Under the pieces are notes generated by a model that made no database searches, was not told where the DNA came from, and saw only the letters and a list, made by a program, of their open reading frames with translations. From Pelomonas sp. Root1217 (lineage in GTDB: Bacteria > Pseudomonadota > Gammaproteobacteria > Burkholderiales > Burkholderiaceae_C), in the NCBI RefSeq assembly GCF_001425705.1, contig NZ_LMDC01000023.1, forward strand, positions 473,079-537,078: a DNA stretch of 64,000 nucleotides, given 5' to 3'. This document shows positions 39,535 to 49,312 of this stretch, in pieces. The first letter of the stretch is position 1, and every line of letters starts with the position of its first letter. Both the position numbers and the translations under genes were made by a program.

Positions 39535-42422
39535 TGAACTCGGGCTTGCAGGCCTCGGACTGGCAGCAGCTGTCGGCGCTGTTCGACGAGCTCGCCGAGC
39601 TGCCCGCCGCCGCACGGGCCGAGCGCCTGGCTGCCCTACAGCCGCCCGAGCTGGCCGCACGGCTGGCGCGCATGCTGGCGTCCCTGCCCGAAGACGAAGA
39701 CACGGACGCCACCGTCCTCGTCGACATGCCGGGCTACAACACCCGCCTGGTCGCCGCGCTGAGCGAGCCGACGCTCTCCACCACCACGCCGCCCCAGCCG
39801 GGCGACCGCCTGGGCTCCTGGTGCCTGGCCGAACCCCTTGGCGAGGGCGGCATGGGCCAGGTCTGGCGGGCCGAACGGGCCGATGGCCTCTACCAGGGCG
39901 AAGCCGCCATCAAGCTGCTTCGCGGCGACCGCGCCGGACCGGGGCTGGCTGCCCGTTTCGCCCGCGAGCGCGCCCTGCTGGGCCGGCTGACCCACCCGGG
40001 CATCGCCCGCATGCTGGACGCCGGCGAGCAGGACGGCCGCGCCTATCTCGTGCTGGAGTACGTGGTGGGCCGCACGCTGTCCGAGCACGTGCGCGCGCAC
40101 AACCTTGGCCTGGTCGAGCGCGTGAAGCTGCTGCTGGAGGTGGCGCGCGCCGTCGAGCATGCCCATGCCCAGCTCATCCTGCACCGCGACCTCAAGCCCA
40201 GCAACGTCATGGTGGAGGACTTTGGCCCCCCGGGCGCGGGTACGCAGCCGGCCCCCCGAGGGGGCGCGGCCGCCCTTGGGAGCGGCCCTGCGCGCGGCAG
40301 GGGCAACACCAAGCTGCTGGACTTCGGCATCGCCGGCCTGCTCGACGACTCCGGCCACCAGTCCGACCATCAGCTGACGCAGATCACCGGCCGGCGCCTA
40401 ACGCCGGCCTACGCGGCGCCCGAGCAGATCACCGGCGAGCCTGTCGGCGTGGCCAGTGACATCTATTCGCTGGGCGTCATGCTCTACGAACTGGCCAGCG
40501 GCGAACTGCCCTTCGGCAAGCGTGGCCTGGGCCGCACTGCACTGGAACATGCTGTGCTGCACGGCCAGGCCCAGCGCATCACCCGCTCCACGCGCACGAC
40601 CGGCTCGGCCGACAGTGCCGGGGACGAGGCCGGCCCCGGCCGCCCCTTCGATGGCGACCGGGCGGCGGGCGACCTGGAGGCCGTCGCCGCCAAGGCCCTG
40701 CGCAAGAACCCGGCCGAACGCTATGCCAGCGTCGGCGGCTTCATCGACGACCTCGAGCACTGGCTGGCCCAGCGCCCGGTCAGCGTGCGTGCCGAGGACT
40801 GGCGGCATCGCGTGCGGCTCTGGCTGCGCCGCAATGCCGCACTGGCGTTCGGCGCCGCGCTGGTGTTCGCGGCCCTCAGCCTGGGTCTGGCCGTCAGCCT
40901 CTGGCAGCGGCACGAGGCCCAGGCCGCAGCGCGCGAGTCCGAGCAGGTCACGGGTTATCTGGCTGAGCTTCTGAGCGCGGCCAGCCCCGACCAGAACGGC
41001 GGCCGCCAGCCCACCGTGGTGGAACTGCTGGACCGCAAGCGCCAGGAGCTGGCCACGCGCTTCAACGACCAGCCCGAGGTCAAGGACCGTGTCTTCGACA
41101 CGCTGGTCAAGACCTATTTCGCGCTGCAGCGCTTCGACGTCGCGGCGCCGTTGGCCGAACAGCGCCTGGCCCATGCTCGCCAGGCCTTCGGTGAGAACGA
41201 CCCGCGCACCGAGGACGCCGCCGTCTCTTTGGCCGGCCTGCACACCGCCGTCGCCGGCGGCCAGCCCGTGATCGACTTGCTGGAACCGCTGCTGCCTCGC
41301 TGGGACAGCCGCTACGGGCAGCTGAGCGAGAAATCCCACAGCCTGCGCCTGCACCTGCTGACGGCCTATGGGCGCCTGGGCCGCTTCGCCGATGCCGAGC
41401 GCGAGCTGGCCCTGGCCAAGCGCTCCAACGATGCAATCTATGCCAAGAACCCCTTCGAGCATGCGCGCTTCGCGACCTACGAGAACGTGCTCTATGTCTA
41501 CGAGGGCCGGCTGCGCGAGGCCGAGCGCTCGCTCGAGGCCGCCAAGCCGTTCTGGAACCCCAAGGAGGCCGAGCGCATCCGTCCGTCCCTGGTGCTGGAG
41601 CGCAACCTGGCCTTCGTGCGCTGGCGGATGGCGCGCGAGAGCGCAGCCGAGGCCACGGCGCACAGCGATGACCTGATCCGCCGCTGGGACGCCATCGCAC
41701 GTCCCGGCAACCATGCCAGCACGCTGATGCGCCAGCTGCTGGCCGTCTATCTGCAGCAGCTTGGGCTTTTCGACCTGGCACTTGGCCAATTGGAGAAGGC
41801 CCAGGCCGAGACCGAGGCTGCCGGGGCCGACGACGCCGTGACCGGCCTGCTGCGCCACACCCAGTTGCTGGAGGCCCGCGTGCTGGCCGCCGGCCGCGCC
41901 GACACGGCCAGCCTGCAGGCGGCTGCCAAGGCCCTGACCGACCTGGATGCCGCGCCGCTGATCGGTGACGTGCGCCGCGCCGATGGCCTGCTGACGCTCT
42001 CGCGCATCGCCATCGCGCCCGGTGCCGGCGAAGCCGGCCAGGCACTGGCGCGCGACATCGAGCACCGCCTGAACACGCTGCGGCCCCTGCTTGCCGAGTC
42101 CCGCAACCTGGCCAGCCGCATCGACCTCTTCAAGAGCCGCCTGGCCGGCACGCCGGCGGCCTGGCTGGCGGGCACGCGCATCCGCGTGGCCTATTTCGAC
42201 GGCCTGCCTGAACCCCAGGGGCTGCCCGAGTGGGCGGCCCGCCTGCAACTGGCCTGTGCGCTGCGCGCGGCCGGCGATCCCTGGCAGGAAGCGCTGACGC
42301 GCGCCGAGGCGGCACGCCCGCCCAATCTCGCCGAGTTGACGCCTGCGCCGCATCCGCTGACCGAGGTGGCCGCACAACTCGCGGCAGGCACGGCAGCCGC
42401 CGATTGCGACTGGCGTTTCTAG
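39534..42422 (+). CDS. Membrane Ser/Thr protein kinase with C-terminal TPR-like sensor
   Basis: The protein has 962 residues. An N-terminal helical region of about 80 residues precedes a Hanks-type kinase domain: LGEGGMGQVWRAER, AAIKLLRG, HRDLKPSNV (H217-D219), DFGIAG (D263) and APEQITGEPVGVASDIYSLG. One membrane helix (about residues 436-458, LAFGAALVFAALSLGLAV) is followed by roughly 500 residues of helical TPR-like repeats outside the membrane. The distance from HRD to DFG is 44 residues instead of the usual 18-20. The excess is Gly/Pro/Ala-rich and encoded by a palindromic repeat. The gene shares one base with the sigma factor stop. It probably phosphorylates that sigma factor or its regulon proteins. 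Confidence 0.92.
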   Translation: MNSGLQASDWQQLSALFDELAELPAAARAERLAALQPPELAARLARMLASLPEDEDTDATVLVDMPGYNTRLVAALSEPTLSTTTPPQPGDRLGSWCLAEPLGEGGMGQVWRAERADGLYQGEAAIKLLRGDRAGPGLAARFARERALLGRLTHPGIARMLDAGEQDGRAYLVLEYVVGRTLSEHVRAHNLGLVERVKLLLEVARAVEHAHAQLILHRDLKPSNVMVEDFGPPGAGTQPAPRGGAAALGSGPARGRGNTKLLDFGIAGLLDDSGHQSDHQLTQITGRRLTPAYAAPEQITGEPVGVASDIYSLGVMLYELASGELPFGKRGLGRTALEHAVLHGQAQRITRSTRTTGSADSAGDEAGPGRPFDGDRAAGDLEAVAAKALRKNPAERYASVGGFIDDLEHWLAQRPVSVRAEDWRHRVRLWLRRNAALAFGAALVFAALSLGLAVSLWQRHEAQAAARESEQVTGYLAELLSAASPDQNGGRQPTVVELLDRKRQELATRFNDQPEVKDRVFDTLVKTYFALQRFDVAAPLAEQRLAHARQAFGENDPRTEDAAVSLAGLHTAVAGGQPVIDLLEPLLPRWDSRYGQLSEKSHSLRLHLLTAYGRLGRFADAERELALAKRSNDAIYAKNPFEHARFATYENVLYVYEGRLREAERSLEAAKPFWNPKEAERIRPSLVLERNLAFVRWRMARESAAEATAHSDDLIRRWDAIARPGNHASTLMRQLLAVYLQQLGLFDLALGQLEKAQAETEAAGADDAVTGLLRHTQLLEARVLAAGRADTASLQAAAKALTDLDAAPLIGDVRRADGLLTLSRIAIAPGAGEAGQALARDIEHRLNTLRPLLAESRNLASRIDLFKSRLAGTPAAWLAGTRIRVAYFDGLPEPQGLPEWAARLQLACALRAAGDPWQEALTRAEAARPPNLAELTPAPHPLTEVAAQLAAGTAAADCDWRF
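40229..40302 (+). repeat. Palindromic repeat inserted in frame in the kinase gene
   Basis: The anchor CCCCCCGAGGGG (40252-40263) is followed by a hairpin: GCGCGGCCGC, a loop with CCTTGGGA, then GCGGCC-CT-GCGC. The anchor and the loop parts CTTGGG and GCGGCCC match the element inside the secretin gene near 5.1 kb. Here the insert encodes about residues 232-257, a low-complexity Gly/Pro/Ala/Arg stretch between the catalytic loop and the DFG motif. The reading frame is kept. Confidence 0.7.
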
Positions 42423-42544
42423 AGCCATGCCTCTAGGCACTGTGGGTAGCGCGTCACGCCGCAGGGTGTTTACCCGGGGGAAGGGCCGCTTTACAGGCGG
42501 TTAACTTTGCGACTCCCGAAAAAGAAGTCTGAGGAGACACGCCC

Positions 42545-44245
42545 ATGGCCACCATCGCCGCCGACCAGCTCGCCCTGCAACGCCTGTATCACTGGGAGCG
42601 CACTGCCGGTAGCACCGTCACGCTGACACAACCCATGGGCGGCCCCGAGGTCAAGGACTTCACCTGGGCCCAGGTCAGCGACCAGGTGCGCCGCATGGCC
42701 GCTTTCCTGAAGGCCAAGGGCGCCGCCGAGGGCTGGCCGGCCGACGCCAAGGTGGCGATGCTGTCCAAGAATTGCGCCTGGTGGTTGATGACCGACCTCG
42801 CCATCTGGATGGCCGGTTATGTCTCCGTGCCGCTGTATCCGACGCTGGCGGCCGACACCATCACGCAGATCCTCACGCACAGCGAGGCGCGCTTCATCTT
42901 CATCGGCAAACTCGACGGCTGGGAAGGCATGAAGCCGGGCGTGCTGCCCAGCCTGCCCGGCGCCAGCTACGCGCTGTCGCCCGACGACGTGAAGAAGAAC
43001 TACGAGGGCTGGGACGCCATCTGCGCCCGCACAGAGCCGATGAAGGGCGAGGTCACGCGCGGCGCCGACGAGCTCTGCACGCTGATCTACACCTCGGGCA
43101 CGACCGGCAACCCCAAGGGCGTGATGCACAACTTCGGCGCCTTCGCCTGGGCCATCGCCGAGGGCCTGGACCGCTTCCCGATGAGCGCCAGCGATCGCAT
43201 GATGTCCTACCTGCCGCTGGCCCACGTGGCCGAGCGCGTGCTCGTCGAGCACAGCTGGCTGAAGGTCGGGCTCAAGGTGTTCTTCGCCGAATCGCTGGAC
43301 ACCTTCACCGCCGACCTGCAGCGCGCGCGGCCCACCATCTTCTTCAGCGTGCCGCGCCTTTGGGTCAAGTTCCAGCAGGGCGTGCAGGCCAAGATGCCGC
43401 CGCAGAAGATGAACAAGCTGCTGCGCCTGCCCATCATCGGCGGCCTGGTGCGCAAGAAGGTGCTCAAGGCGCTGGGCCTGGACCAGTGCCGCATCGCCGT
43501 CGGCGGCGCCGCGCCCATGCCGGTGGCGCTGCTGGAGTGGTACGGCATGCTGGGCCTGCACATCAACGAGGGCTATGGCATGACCGAGAACCTGGCGCTG
43601 TCGCACATGACCATGCCGGGTAAGAACCAGCGCGGCACCGTCGGCCCGGCCTATGGCGGCGTGCAGACCCGCATCGACCCGGCCAACGGCGAGCTGCAGA
43701 TGCGCAGCCCGGCGCTGATGATGGGCTACTTCAAGGAGCCGGGCCTGACCGCCGACGCGCTGACCGCCGATGGCTGGCTGCACACCGGCGACAAGGTGAC
43801 CCAGGACGGCGACGGCTGCGTGCGCATCACCGGCCGCGTGAAGGACCTGTTCAAGACCAGCAAGGGCAAGTACGTCGCCCCGGCGCCCATCGAGGACAAG
43901 CTGGGCATGAACCCCAACATCGAGGCCTGCTGCGTGGCCGGCGCCAACATGGGCCAACCGCTGGGCATCGCGATGCTGTCGCCGCAGGGCCTGCAGCGCG
44001 CCAGCTCCGAGGCCGAACGCACGGCGTTGATGGCCGAACTCAGCAAGCACCTGGACGACGTCAACGCCCGCCTGGACCCGCACGAGCAGCTCGACACGCT
44101 CGTGCTGATCAAGACGCCCTGGACCGTGGACAACGGCTTCATCACGCCGACGTTCAAGGTCAAGCGCAACCGCATCGAGGAGGCCTATGCGGCCAAGTTC
44201 GACGCGTGGGCGGGCAAACGGGCCAAGGTGCAAATCGGGGACTGA
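42545..44245 (+). CDS. AMP-dependent long-chain acyl-CoA synthetase
   Basis: The protein has 566 residues. ANL superfamily motifs are in order: P-loop TLIYTSGTTGNPKGVMH, LPLAHVAERVLVEH, YGMTENLALSHM (A5), DGWLHTGDKV and RITGRVKDLFKTSKGKYVAP (A8 and hinge), and the C-terminal acylation Lys in TFKVKRNRIEE. It activates fatty or other carboxylic acids to CoA esters via an acyl-adenylate. The FAA1-type (COG1022) pattern suggests long-chain substrates. Ribosome site GAGGAGA lies 5-10 bases upstream. It stands alone on the plus strand; the next gene converges on it. Confidence 0.92.
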   Translation: MATIAADQLALQRLYHWERTAGSTVTLTQPMGGPEVKDFTWAQVSDQVRRMAAFLKAKGAAEGWPADAKVAMLSKNCAWWLMTDLAIWMAGYVSVPLYPTLAADTITQILTHSEARFIFIGKLDGWEGMKPGVLPSLPGASYALSPDDVKKNYEGWDAICARTEPMKGEVTRGADELCTLIYTSGTTGNPKGVMHNFGAFAWAIAEGLDRFPMSASDRMMSYLPLAHVAERVLVEHSWLKVGLKVFFAESLDTFTADLQRARPTIFFSVPRLWVKFQQGVQAKMPPQKMNKLLRLPIIGGLVRKKVLKALGLDQCRIAVGGAAPMPVALLEWYGMLGLHINEGYGMTENLALSHMTMPGKNQRGTVGPAYGGVQTRIDPANGELQMRSPALMMGYFKEPGLTADALTADGWLHTGDKVTQDGDGCVRITGRVKDLFKTSKGKYVAPAPIEDKLGMNPNIEACCVAGANMGQPLGIAMLSPQGLQRASSEAERTALMAELSKHLDDVNARLDPHEQLDTLVLIKTPWTVDNGFITPTFKVKRNRIEEAYAAKFDAWAGKRAKVQIGD

Positions 44246-44246
44246 G

Positions 44247-44282
44247 CGCGCAGGCCCGCCGCTGAGGCAGTTGGCCTGCGCG
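44247..44282. terminator. Hairpin between convergent genes
   Basis: CGCGCAGGCC (44247-44256) and GGCCTGCGCG (44273-44282) form a 10-bp perfect stem with a 16-base loop. It lies between the acyl-CoA synthetase stop and the quinoprotein stop. It has no T-tract, so it is at best a bidirectional pause or mRNA 3' stabiliser. Confidence 0.4.
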
Positions 44283-44293
44283 AGTGCCGTGCC

Positions 44294-45895
44294 TCAATCT
44301 GGCAACGAGAACGCGTAGAGCTTGCTGTTGGGCGTGCCGAAGCCGAAGTTGCTGTAGCCCGAGCCCCAGTAGAGCGTGCCGTCGGCGATGGCCGCGCCCG
44401 ACAGGCAGGAGCCGCCGCTCGGATAGCTCCACAGGATGGCGCCGTTCGCACCGTTCATCGCGTACATGCGGCCAGTCGCGTCCAGCGAGCAGGCGTAGAC
44501 GACGCCATTGGCCGTCGTCACCGGGCCCGAGGGGCCGCCGCCGATACCGCCCGGCGGTAGCGGGTCCAGCGTCTGCCACACCATCGCGCCGGTGGCCGCG
44601 TCGAGGCCGAACCAGGCGCCTCGCGTCGTCGGCGCGCTGGCGCCTGTCGGCATCCACGGCACCCCGTTGCTGTTGGCGTTGGCCGTGTAGATGCGCGTGC
44701 CGTCCGTCGCCGAGCCCCACTGCAGGCCGCCCGCCGTGCCTCCTGGGCCGGCCTGGGTGACCCAGGCCACCGCGCCGGTGTCCGGGTTGAGCGCCCAGTA
44801 CTGGCCGCTCTTCTGCCCGAGGCCCAGCAGTTCCACCGGCTTTCCCTTGCCTGCCTTGGACTTGAACAGCGCCGGCGCCTGGCCAAAGTCGTAGTCCGGG
44901 CCTGCCGGCGACGGGCAGTTGTCCCCGTCGCCGAAGAAGGGGATGCAATCCACCGTCCAGGCGTCATAGGGGATGGCACGGGTCGCCCAGCGCACGGCCC
45001 CCGTCTTCATGTCGAGGGCCAGGACGCTGTCGAAATAATCGTTCACCGGCAGGCAGGCGGCCTTGGCCACCGGATCGGCACCGGCGGCCGACACGCAGGC
45101 CAGCACGGGCGGCGGCACCGAGTAGTTGTTGCCGGTGGCGATGTAGACCGCACCCCGCGAGGTATCGACGGCAGGCGAGCTGCCCCAGACGGCATTGCCG
45201 GTGTAGCCGGCCGGCGCGAGCGTCGTCCGCCAGCGAATGGCGCCGGTCTTCAGGTCAAGCGCCAGCATGCTGCCGCGAAAGGACAGCTGGTAGCCCGGCA
45301 CGAAGGCGGCAAGGGCCTCCTCCTGCGACGCGACGCCAACGAAGACCTGGTCGCCATGAATGGTGGCCGACTGCGTGATGATGGCCGCGAAATGCGGATC
45401 GGCCTGGGTGCTCCAGGCCAGCGCCCCGGTGTCCTTGTCGAAGGCCAACACCCGGCCGCCAGGGCCGCCGCCCGCCAGGATGGAACCCTGGGTGCCGATG
45501 ACCACTTTGCCGCCGCCCAGGGCCGGCGTGGCGCGGGCCTTGTCGCGCGGAATGCCGGTTACCGAAGGCAGGTAGACGGCCCAGCGCACGCTGCCATTGC
45601 TGCGGTTGACCGCATAGAGATAGCCAGCCCAGTCGGGTACATAGACCGTATCGCCATCAACGGCCGGTGTGGCCGAAACGTCGCCCGCCATCGTCAGCGC
45701 CCATTTGACGGCCAGCTGGTTGACATTGCCAACGCCGAGCTTGTGCTCGGACGCCTGGCTGCGTGTGTTCTCGCGGTCACCCCCCGCACTGCTCCATTCA
45801 CTGCCCTGCGCCGCTGCTGCCACCAGCGGCAGGGCCAGCGCCACTGTCGCAAGGAGGGTGCGCCGCGGCTCTCGAAACCCGGTCGTCTTCTTCAT
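44294..45895 (-). CDS. PQQ-binding-like beta-propeller protein (polyvinyl-alcohol dehydrogenase-like), exported
   Basis: The protein has 533 residues with a signal peptide (LLATVALALPLVAAAAQGSE). Repeated propeller blades carry PQQ-type W motifs: VYVPDWAGYLYAVNRSNGSV, LAFDKDTGALAWST, LALDLKTGAIRWRT, LALDMKTGAVRWAT, WALNPDTGAVAWVT and LDAATGAMVWQT. The spacing and GGDRENTRSQASEHKLGVGN resemble polyvinyl-alcohol dehydrogenase-like quinoproteins. No CxxCH haem motif is present, so any electron acceptor would be a separate cytochrome. A Cys pair in DCIPFFGDGDNCPSP may form a disulfide. The substrate is unknown. It converges with the acyl-CoA synthetase gene. Confidence 0.85.
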   Translation of the reverse strand: MKKTTGFREPRRTLLATVALALPLVAAAAQGSEWSSAGGDRENTRSQASEHKLGVGNVNQLAVKWALTMAGDVSATPAVDGDTVYVPDWAGYLYAVNRSNGSVRWAVYLPSVTGIPRDKARATPALGGGKVVIGTQGSILAGGGPGGRVLAFDKDTGALAWSTQADPHFAAIITQSATIHGDQVFVGVASQEEALAAFVPGYQLSFRGSMLALDLKTGAIRWRTTLAPAGYTGNAVWGSSPAVDTSRGAVYIATGNNYSVPPPVLACVSAAGADPVAKAACLPVNDYFDSVLALDMKTGAVRWATRAIPYDAWTVDCIPFFGDGDNCPSPAGPDYDFGQAPALFKSKAGKGKPVELLGLGQKSGQYWALNPDTGAVAWVTQAGPGGTAGGLQWGSATDGTRIYTANANSNGVPWMPTGASAPTTRGAWFGLDAATGAMVWQTLDPLPPGGIGGGPSGPVTTANGVVYACSLDATGRMYAMNGANGAILWSYPSGGSCLSGAAIADGTLYWGSGYSNFGFGTPNSKLYAFSLPD

Positions 45896-46079
45896 GGAAA
45901 TTCTCCGTTCCTTGTTGGCGACGCCCGGTGGACGGGCTGTGGTCGGGTGGGCATCGCGCAGCCCGCCACAGCGACGCCTGGCGCCTCACGGCGACTAGGC
46001 GGATTGGCCATCAGAGGCCGCCGCGATGACAGCTGCATCGGGGCATACCCCTCGCCGTCCTCTGGGTTGAGGACGACCG

Positions 46080-46985
46080 CTAGCTGCGCCAGTAATCGGC
46101 CCGCCCGTAATGCGCGCGCAGATGCTCCACCCACAGCCTCGTGCGCAGCGGCAGATGACGCGACTGCGGGAACACCGCATAGATGCCGTTGGGCGGCGCA
46201 GCGAAGGCGTCCAGCACGCTGACCAGGCGGCCCGCAGCCAGGTCGGCTTCGACCTCCCAGGTGCTGCGCCATGCCAGGCCCATTCCTTCCACGCACCAGT
46301 CGTGCAGCACCTGACCGTCGCTGCAATCGAGCCGGCCGACCGGACGCAGATGCTGCACGGCACCGTCGATCTGGAAGGCCCAGCCGCGCACCTGGCTGGC
46401 CTCGGAGCTCAACGTCAGGCAGGCGTGGCGGCCGAGCTCATCGGGGTGCTTCGGCGTGCCGGCGCGCTTCAGATAGCCGGGAGCGGCCACACACAGCCGC
46501 CGGTTGTCGGCCAGCCGCGTGCTGACCAGACTGGAGTCGGGCAGGTCGCCCACACGCACGGCACAGTCGAAGCCCTCGTGGACGATGTCGATGACGCGGT
46601 CACTGAGGTTGAGCGACAGGCTGAGGTCGGCATGCTCGGCGAGAAAGCCCGGCACCAGCGGCGCAACATGCCTGCGGCCGAAGCCGGCAGGCGCCGTCAC
46701 GCGCAGATGGCCACTGGCCTTGAGGCCGCCGGCACTGACGGCAGCTTCCGCATCGGCCAGCGAGGCGATCAGGCGCTGGCAGTCCTCCAGGAAGGCCTGG
46801 CCCTCGGACGTCAGCGTCAGCCGCCGCGTCGTACGCAGCATCAGCTTGACGCCCAGGCGCGCCTCCAGCGCGTCCAGCCGCCGGCCCATGACGGCAGGCG
46901 CGACGCCCTCGGCCTGGGCCGCCGCCGTCAAGCTGCCCTTGCCGGCGACGAGGACGAAGGACTCCATCTGCTTGAGCTTGTCCAT
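46080..46985 (-). CDS. LysR-family transcriptional regulator
   Basis: The protein has 301 residues. The HTH at the N-terminus is MDKLKQMESFVLVAGKGSLT followed by AAAQAEGVAPAVMGRRLDAL and LGVKLMLRTTRRLTLTSEG. The effector domain contains GHLRVTAPAGFGRRHVAPLV, DIVHEGFDCAVRVGDLPDSS and GMGLAWRSTWEVEADLAAGR. It belongs to the CrgA/AaeR-like branch by these blocks. The start at 46985 gives the standard N-terminus; a 23-residue in-frame extension to 47054 is not supported. It is divergent from glcB with 158 bases between, so it may control malate synthase, but no clear T-N11-A site was pinned down. Confidence 0.92.
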   Translation of the reverse strand: MDKLKQMESFVLVAGKGSLTAAAQAEGVAPAVMGRRLDALEARLGVKLMLRTTRRLTLTSEGQAFLEDCQRLIASLADAEAAVSAGGLKASGHLRVTAPAGFGRRHVAPLVPGFLAEHADLSLSLNLSDRVIDIVHEGFDCAVRVGDLPDSSLVSTRLADNRRLCVAAPGYLKRAGTPKHPDELGRHACLTLSSEASQVRGWAFQIDGAVQHLRPVGRLDCSDGQVLHDWCVEGMGLAWRSTWEVEADLAAGRLVSVLDAFAAPPNGIYAVFPQSRHLPLRTRLWVEHLRAHYGRADYWRS

Positions 46986-47143
46986 GCCCCGGATTGTGCT
47001 GGGCGACAGACGCAAAGACAGCGGTTTCATGAAGGATCTTTGCGTTTTTGTCACAGATGAATGGCGTGCTCCGCAGCGAATCCCGACACGCGACGCAGCT
47101 AGATTGGCGACATCCGTTGTTGCCTTCTCGCAGGAGTCCCGCC

Positions 47144-49312
47144 ATGCCTCGCACCACCCTCCACCGCCTGCAGGTCGATGCCGACCTGGCCCGCTTCATC
47201 GACACCGAAGTGCTGCCTGGCACCGGCGTTTCGGCTGACGCCTTCTGGGCCGGCTTCAGCCGGATCGCCCATGAGCTGGCGCCGATGAACCGCGCGCTGC
47301 TGGCCGAGCGCGACCGACTCCAGGCCGAGCTGGACGCCTGGCACGAGGCCCATCCCGGCCCCATCACCGACATGCCGGCCTACCGCGGCTTCCTGCAGCG
47401 CATCGGCTACCTCGTCGAGCCGCCCGCCCAGGTGCAGGCGACCACCGCCAACGTCGATGCCGAGCTGGCCCTGCAAGCCGGCCCGCAGCTCGTCGTGCCC
47501 ATCCTGAACGCGCGCTATGCGCTGAACGCGGCCAATGCGCGCTGGGGCTCGCTGTATGACGCGCTGTACGGCACCGATGCCATCTCCGAGGCCGACGGTG
47601 CCACCCGCGACGGTGGCTACAACCCGGTGCGCGGCGCCAAGGTCATCGCCTTCGCCCGCCAGGTGCTGGATCAGGCGGCACCGTTGGCTGAAGGCTCGCA
47701 CAGCCAGGCGGTGGCCTACCGCATCGAGGGCGACCAGCTCTCCGTCACGCTGGCCTCGGGCGACGTGACGGGGCTGGCCGACGCGGCCACCTTCGCCGGC
47801 TACCAGGGCGCCCCTGACGCGCCCAGCAGCGTGCTGCTGGTCCACCACGGCTTGCACCTGGACATCCGCATCGACCGCAACACGCCCATCGGCAAGACGG
47901 ACCCGGCCGGCATCGCCGACGTCGTGCTGGAGTCCGCGCTGTCCACCATCCTGGACCTGGAAGACTCCGTCGCCGCTGTCGACGCCCAAGACAAGTTGCT
48001 CGCCTACCGCAACTGGCTGGGCATCCAGCTCGGCACGCTGACTGAGGAGGTGGCCAAGGGCGGCAGGAGCTTCACGCGCCGCCTGAATGCCGACCGCGTC
48101 TACACGGCGCCCGGCGGCGGCACGCTGACGCTGCATGGCCGCTCGCTGATGTTCGTGCGCAATGTCGGCCACCTGATGACCAACCCGGCCATCCTGCTCG
48201 ATGACGGCAGCGAGATCCCCGAGGGCATCATGGACGCGGTCGTCACGACGACCATCGCGATGCACGACCTCCAGCGCCGCGGCAACAGCCGCACCGGCTC
48301 GGTCTACATCGTCAAGCCCAAGATGCACGGCCCGGCCGAAGTCGCCTTCGCCGCCGAGCTGTTCAGCCGCGTCGAACAGTTGCTCGGCTTGCCGGGCAGC
48401 ACCGTCAAGTTGGGCATCATGGACGAGGAGCGCCGCACCTCCGTGAACCTCAAGGCCTGCATCGCCGCCGCCGCCAGCCGCGTCGCCTTCATCAACACCG
48501 GCTTCCTGGATCGCACCGGCGACGAAATGCACACCGCCATGCGCGCCGGCCCCATGCTGCGCAAGGGCGACATGAAGGCGGCGAGCTGGATCCAGGCCTA
48601 TGAGCGCAGCAATGTGTTGACAGGCCTGGCCTGCGGCCTGCGCGGCCGCGCCCAGATCGGCAAGGGCATGTGGGCCATGCCCGACCTGATGGCGGCCATG
48701 CTGGAGCAGAAGGTCGCCCACCCCAAGGCCGGCGCCAACACCGCCTGGGTGCCCTCGCCCACCGCCGCGACCCTGCATGCGCTGCACTACCACCAGGTCA
48801 GCGTGGCCGCGGTGCAGCAGGAGCTGGAGAAGGTCGACCTCGCCGCCGAACGCGAGGGCATCCTGAACGCGCTGCTGACGATTCCGGTTGCTCCCAAGGT
48901 GGACTGGACGGCGGAGCAGCGCCAGCAGGAGCTGGACAACAACGTGCAGGGCATCCTGGGTTACGTCGTGCGCTGGGTCGACCAGGGCGTGGGCTGTTCC
49001 AAGGTGCCCGACATCAACGGCGTCGGCCTGATGGAGGACCGCGCCACGCTGCGCATCAGCAGCCAGCACATCGCCAACTGGCTGCGCCATGGGGTCGTGA
49101 CGGCCGAGCAGGTGCGCGAGACCTTCAGCCGCATGGCCCGCGTCGTGGACGGCCAGAACGCCGGCGATCCGGCCTACCAGCCGTTGGCCGCCAACCCGCA
49201 GGGCGCGGCCATGCAGGCGGCGCTCGATCTGGTCTTCAAGGGAGAGGCCCAGCCCAGTGGCTATACCGAGCCGCTGCTGCATGCCTGGCGCTTGAAGGTG
49301 AAAGGCCGCTAA
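47144..49312 (+). CDS. glcB: Malate synthase G
   Basis: The protein has 722 residues, the length of the monomeric G isoform. Family blocks include [51 protein letters not shown] and [58 protein letters not shown] and [20 protein letters not shown] complete the set. The catalytic Asp and metal ligands lie in the DLEDSV and MDEERR regions. It condenses glyoxylate with acetyl-CoA to malate. Ribosome site AGGAG lies 7 bases before ATG 47144. No glycolate oxidase or isocitrate lyase gene is nearby. Confidence 0.96.
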   Translation: MPRTTLHRLQVDADLARFIDTEVLPGTGVSADAFWAGFSRIAHELAPMNRALLAERDRLQAELDAWHEAHPGPITDMPAYRGFLQRIGYLVEPPAQVQATTANVDAELALQAGPQLVVPILNARYALNAANARWGSLYDALYGTDAISEADGATRDGGYNPVRGAKVIAFARQVLDQAAPLAEGSHSQAVAYRIEGDQLSVTLASGDVTGLADAATFAGYQGAPDAPSSVLLVHHGLHLDIRIDRNTPIGKTDPAGIADVVLESALSTILDLEDSVAAVDAQDKLLAYRNWLGIQLGTLTEEVAKGGRSFTRRLNADRVYTAPGGGTLTLHGRSLMFVRNVGHLMTNPAILLDDGSEIPEGIMDAVVTTTIAMHDLQRRGNSRTGSVYIVKPKMHGPAEVAFAAELFSRVEQLLGLPGSTVKLGIMDEERRTSVNLKACIAAAASRVAFINTGFLDRTGDEMHTAMRAGPMLRKGDMKAASWIQAYERSNVLTGLACGLRGRAQIGKGMWAMPDLMAAMLEQKVAHPKAGANTAWVPSPTAATLHALHYHQVSVAAVQQELEKVDLAAEREGILNALLTIPVAPKVDWTAEQRQQELDNNVQGILGYVVRWVDQGVGCSKVPDINGVGLMEDRATLRISSQHIANWLRHGVVTAEQVRETFSRMARVVDGQNAGDPAYQPLAANPQGAAMQAALDLVFKGEAQPSGYTEPLLHAWRLKVKGR

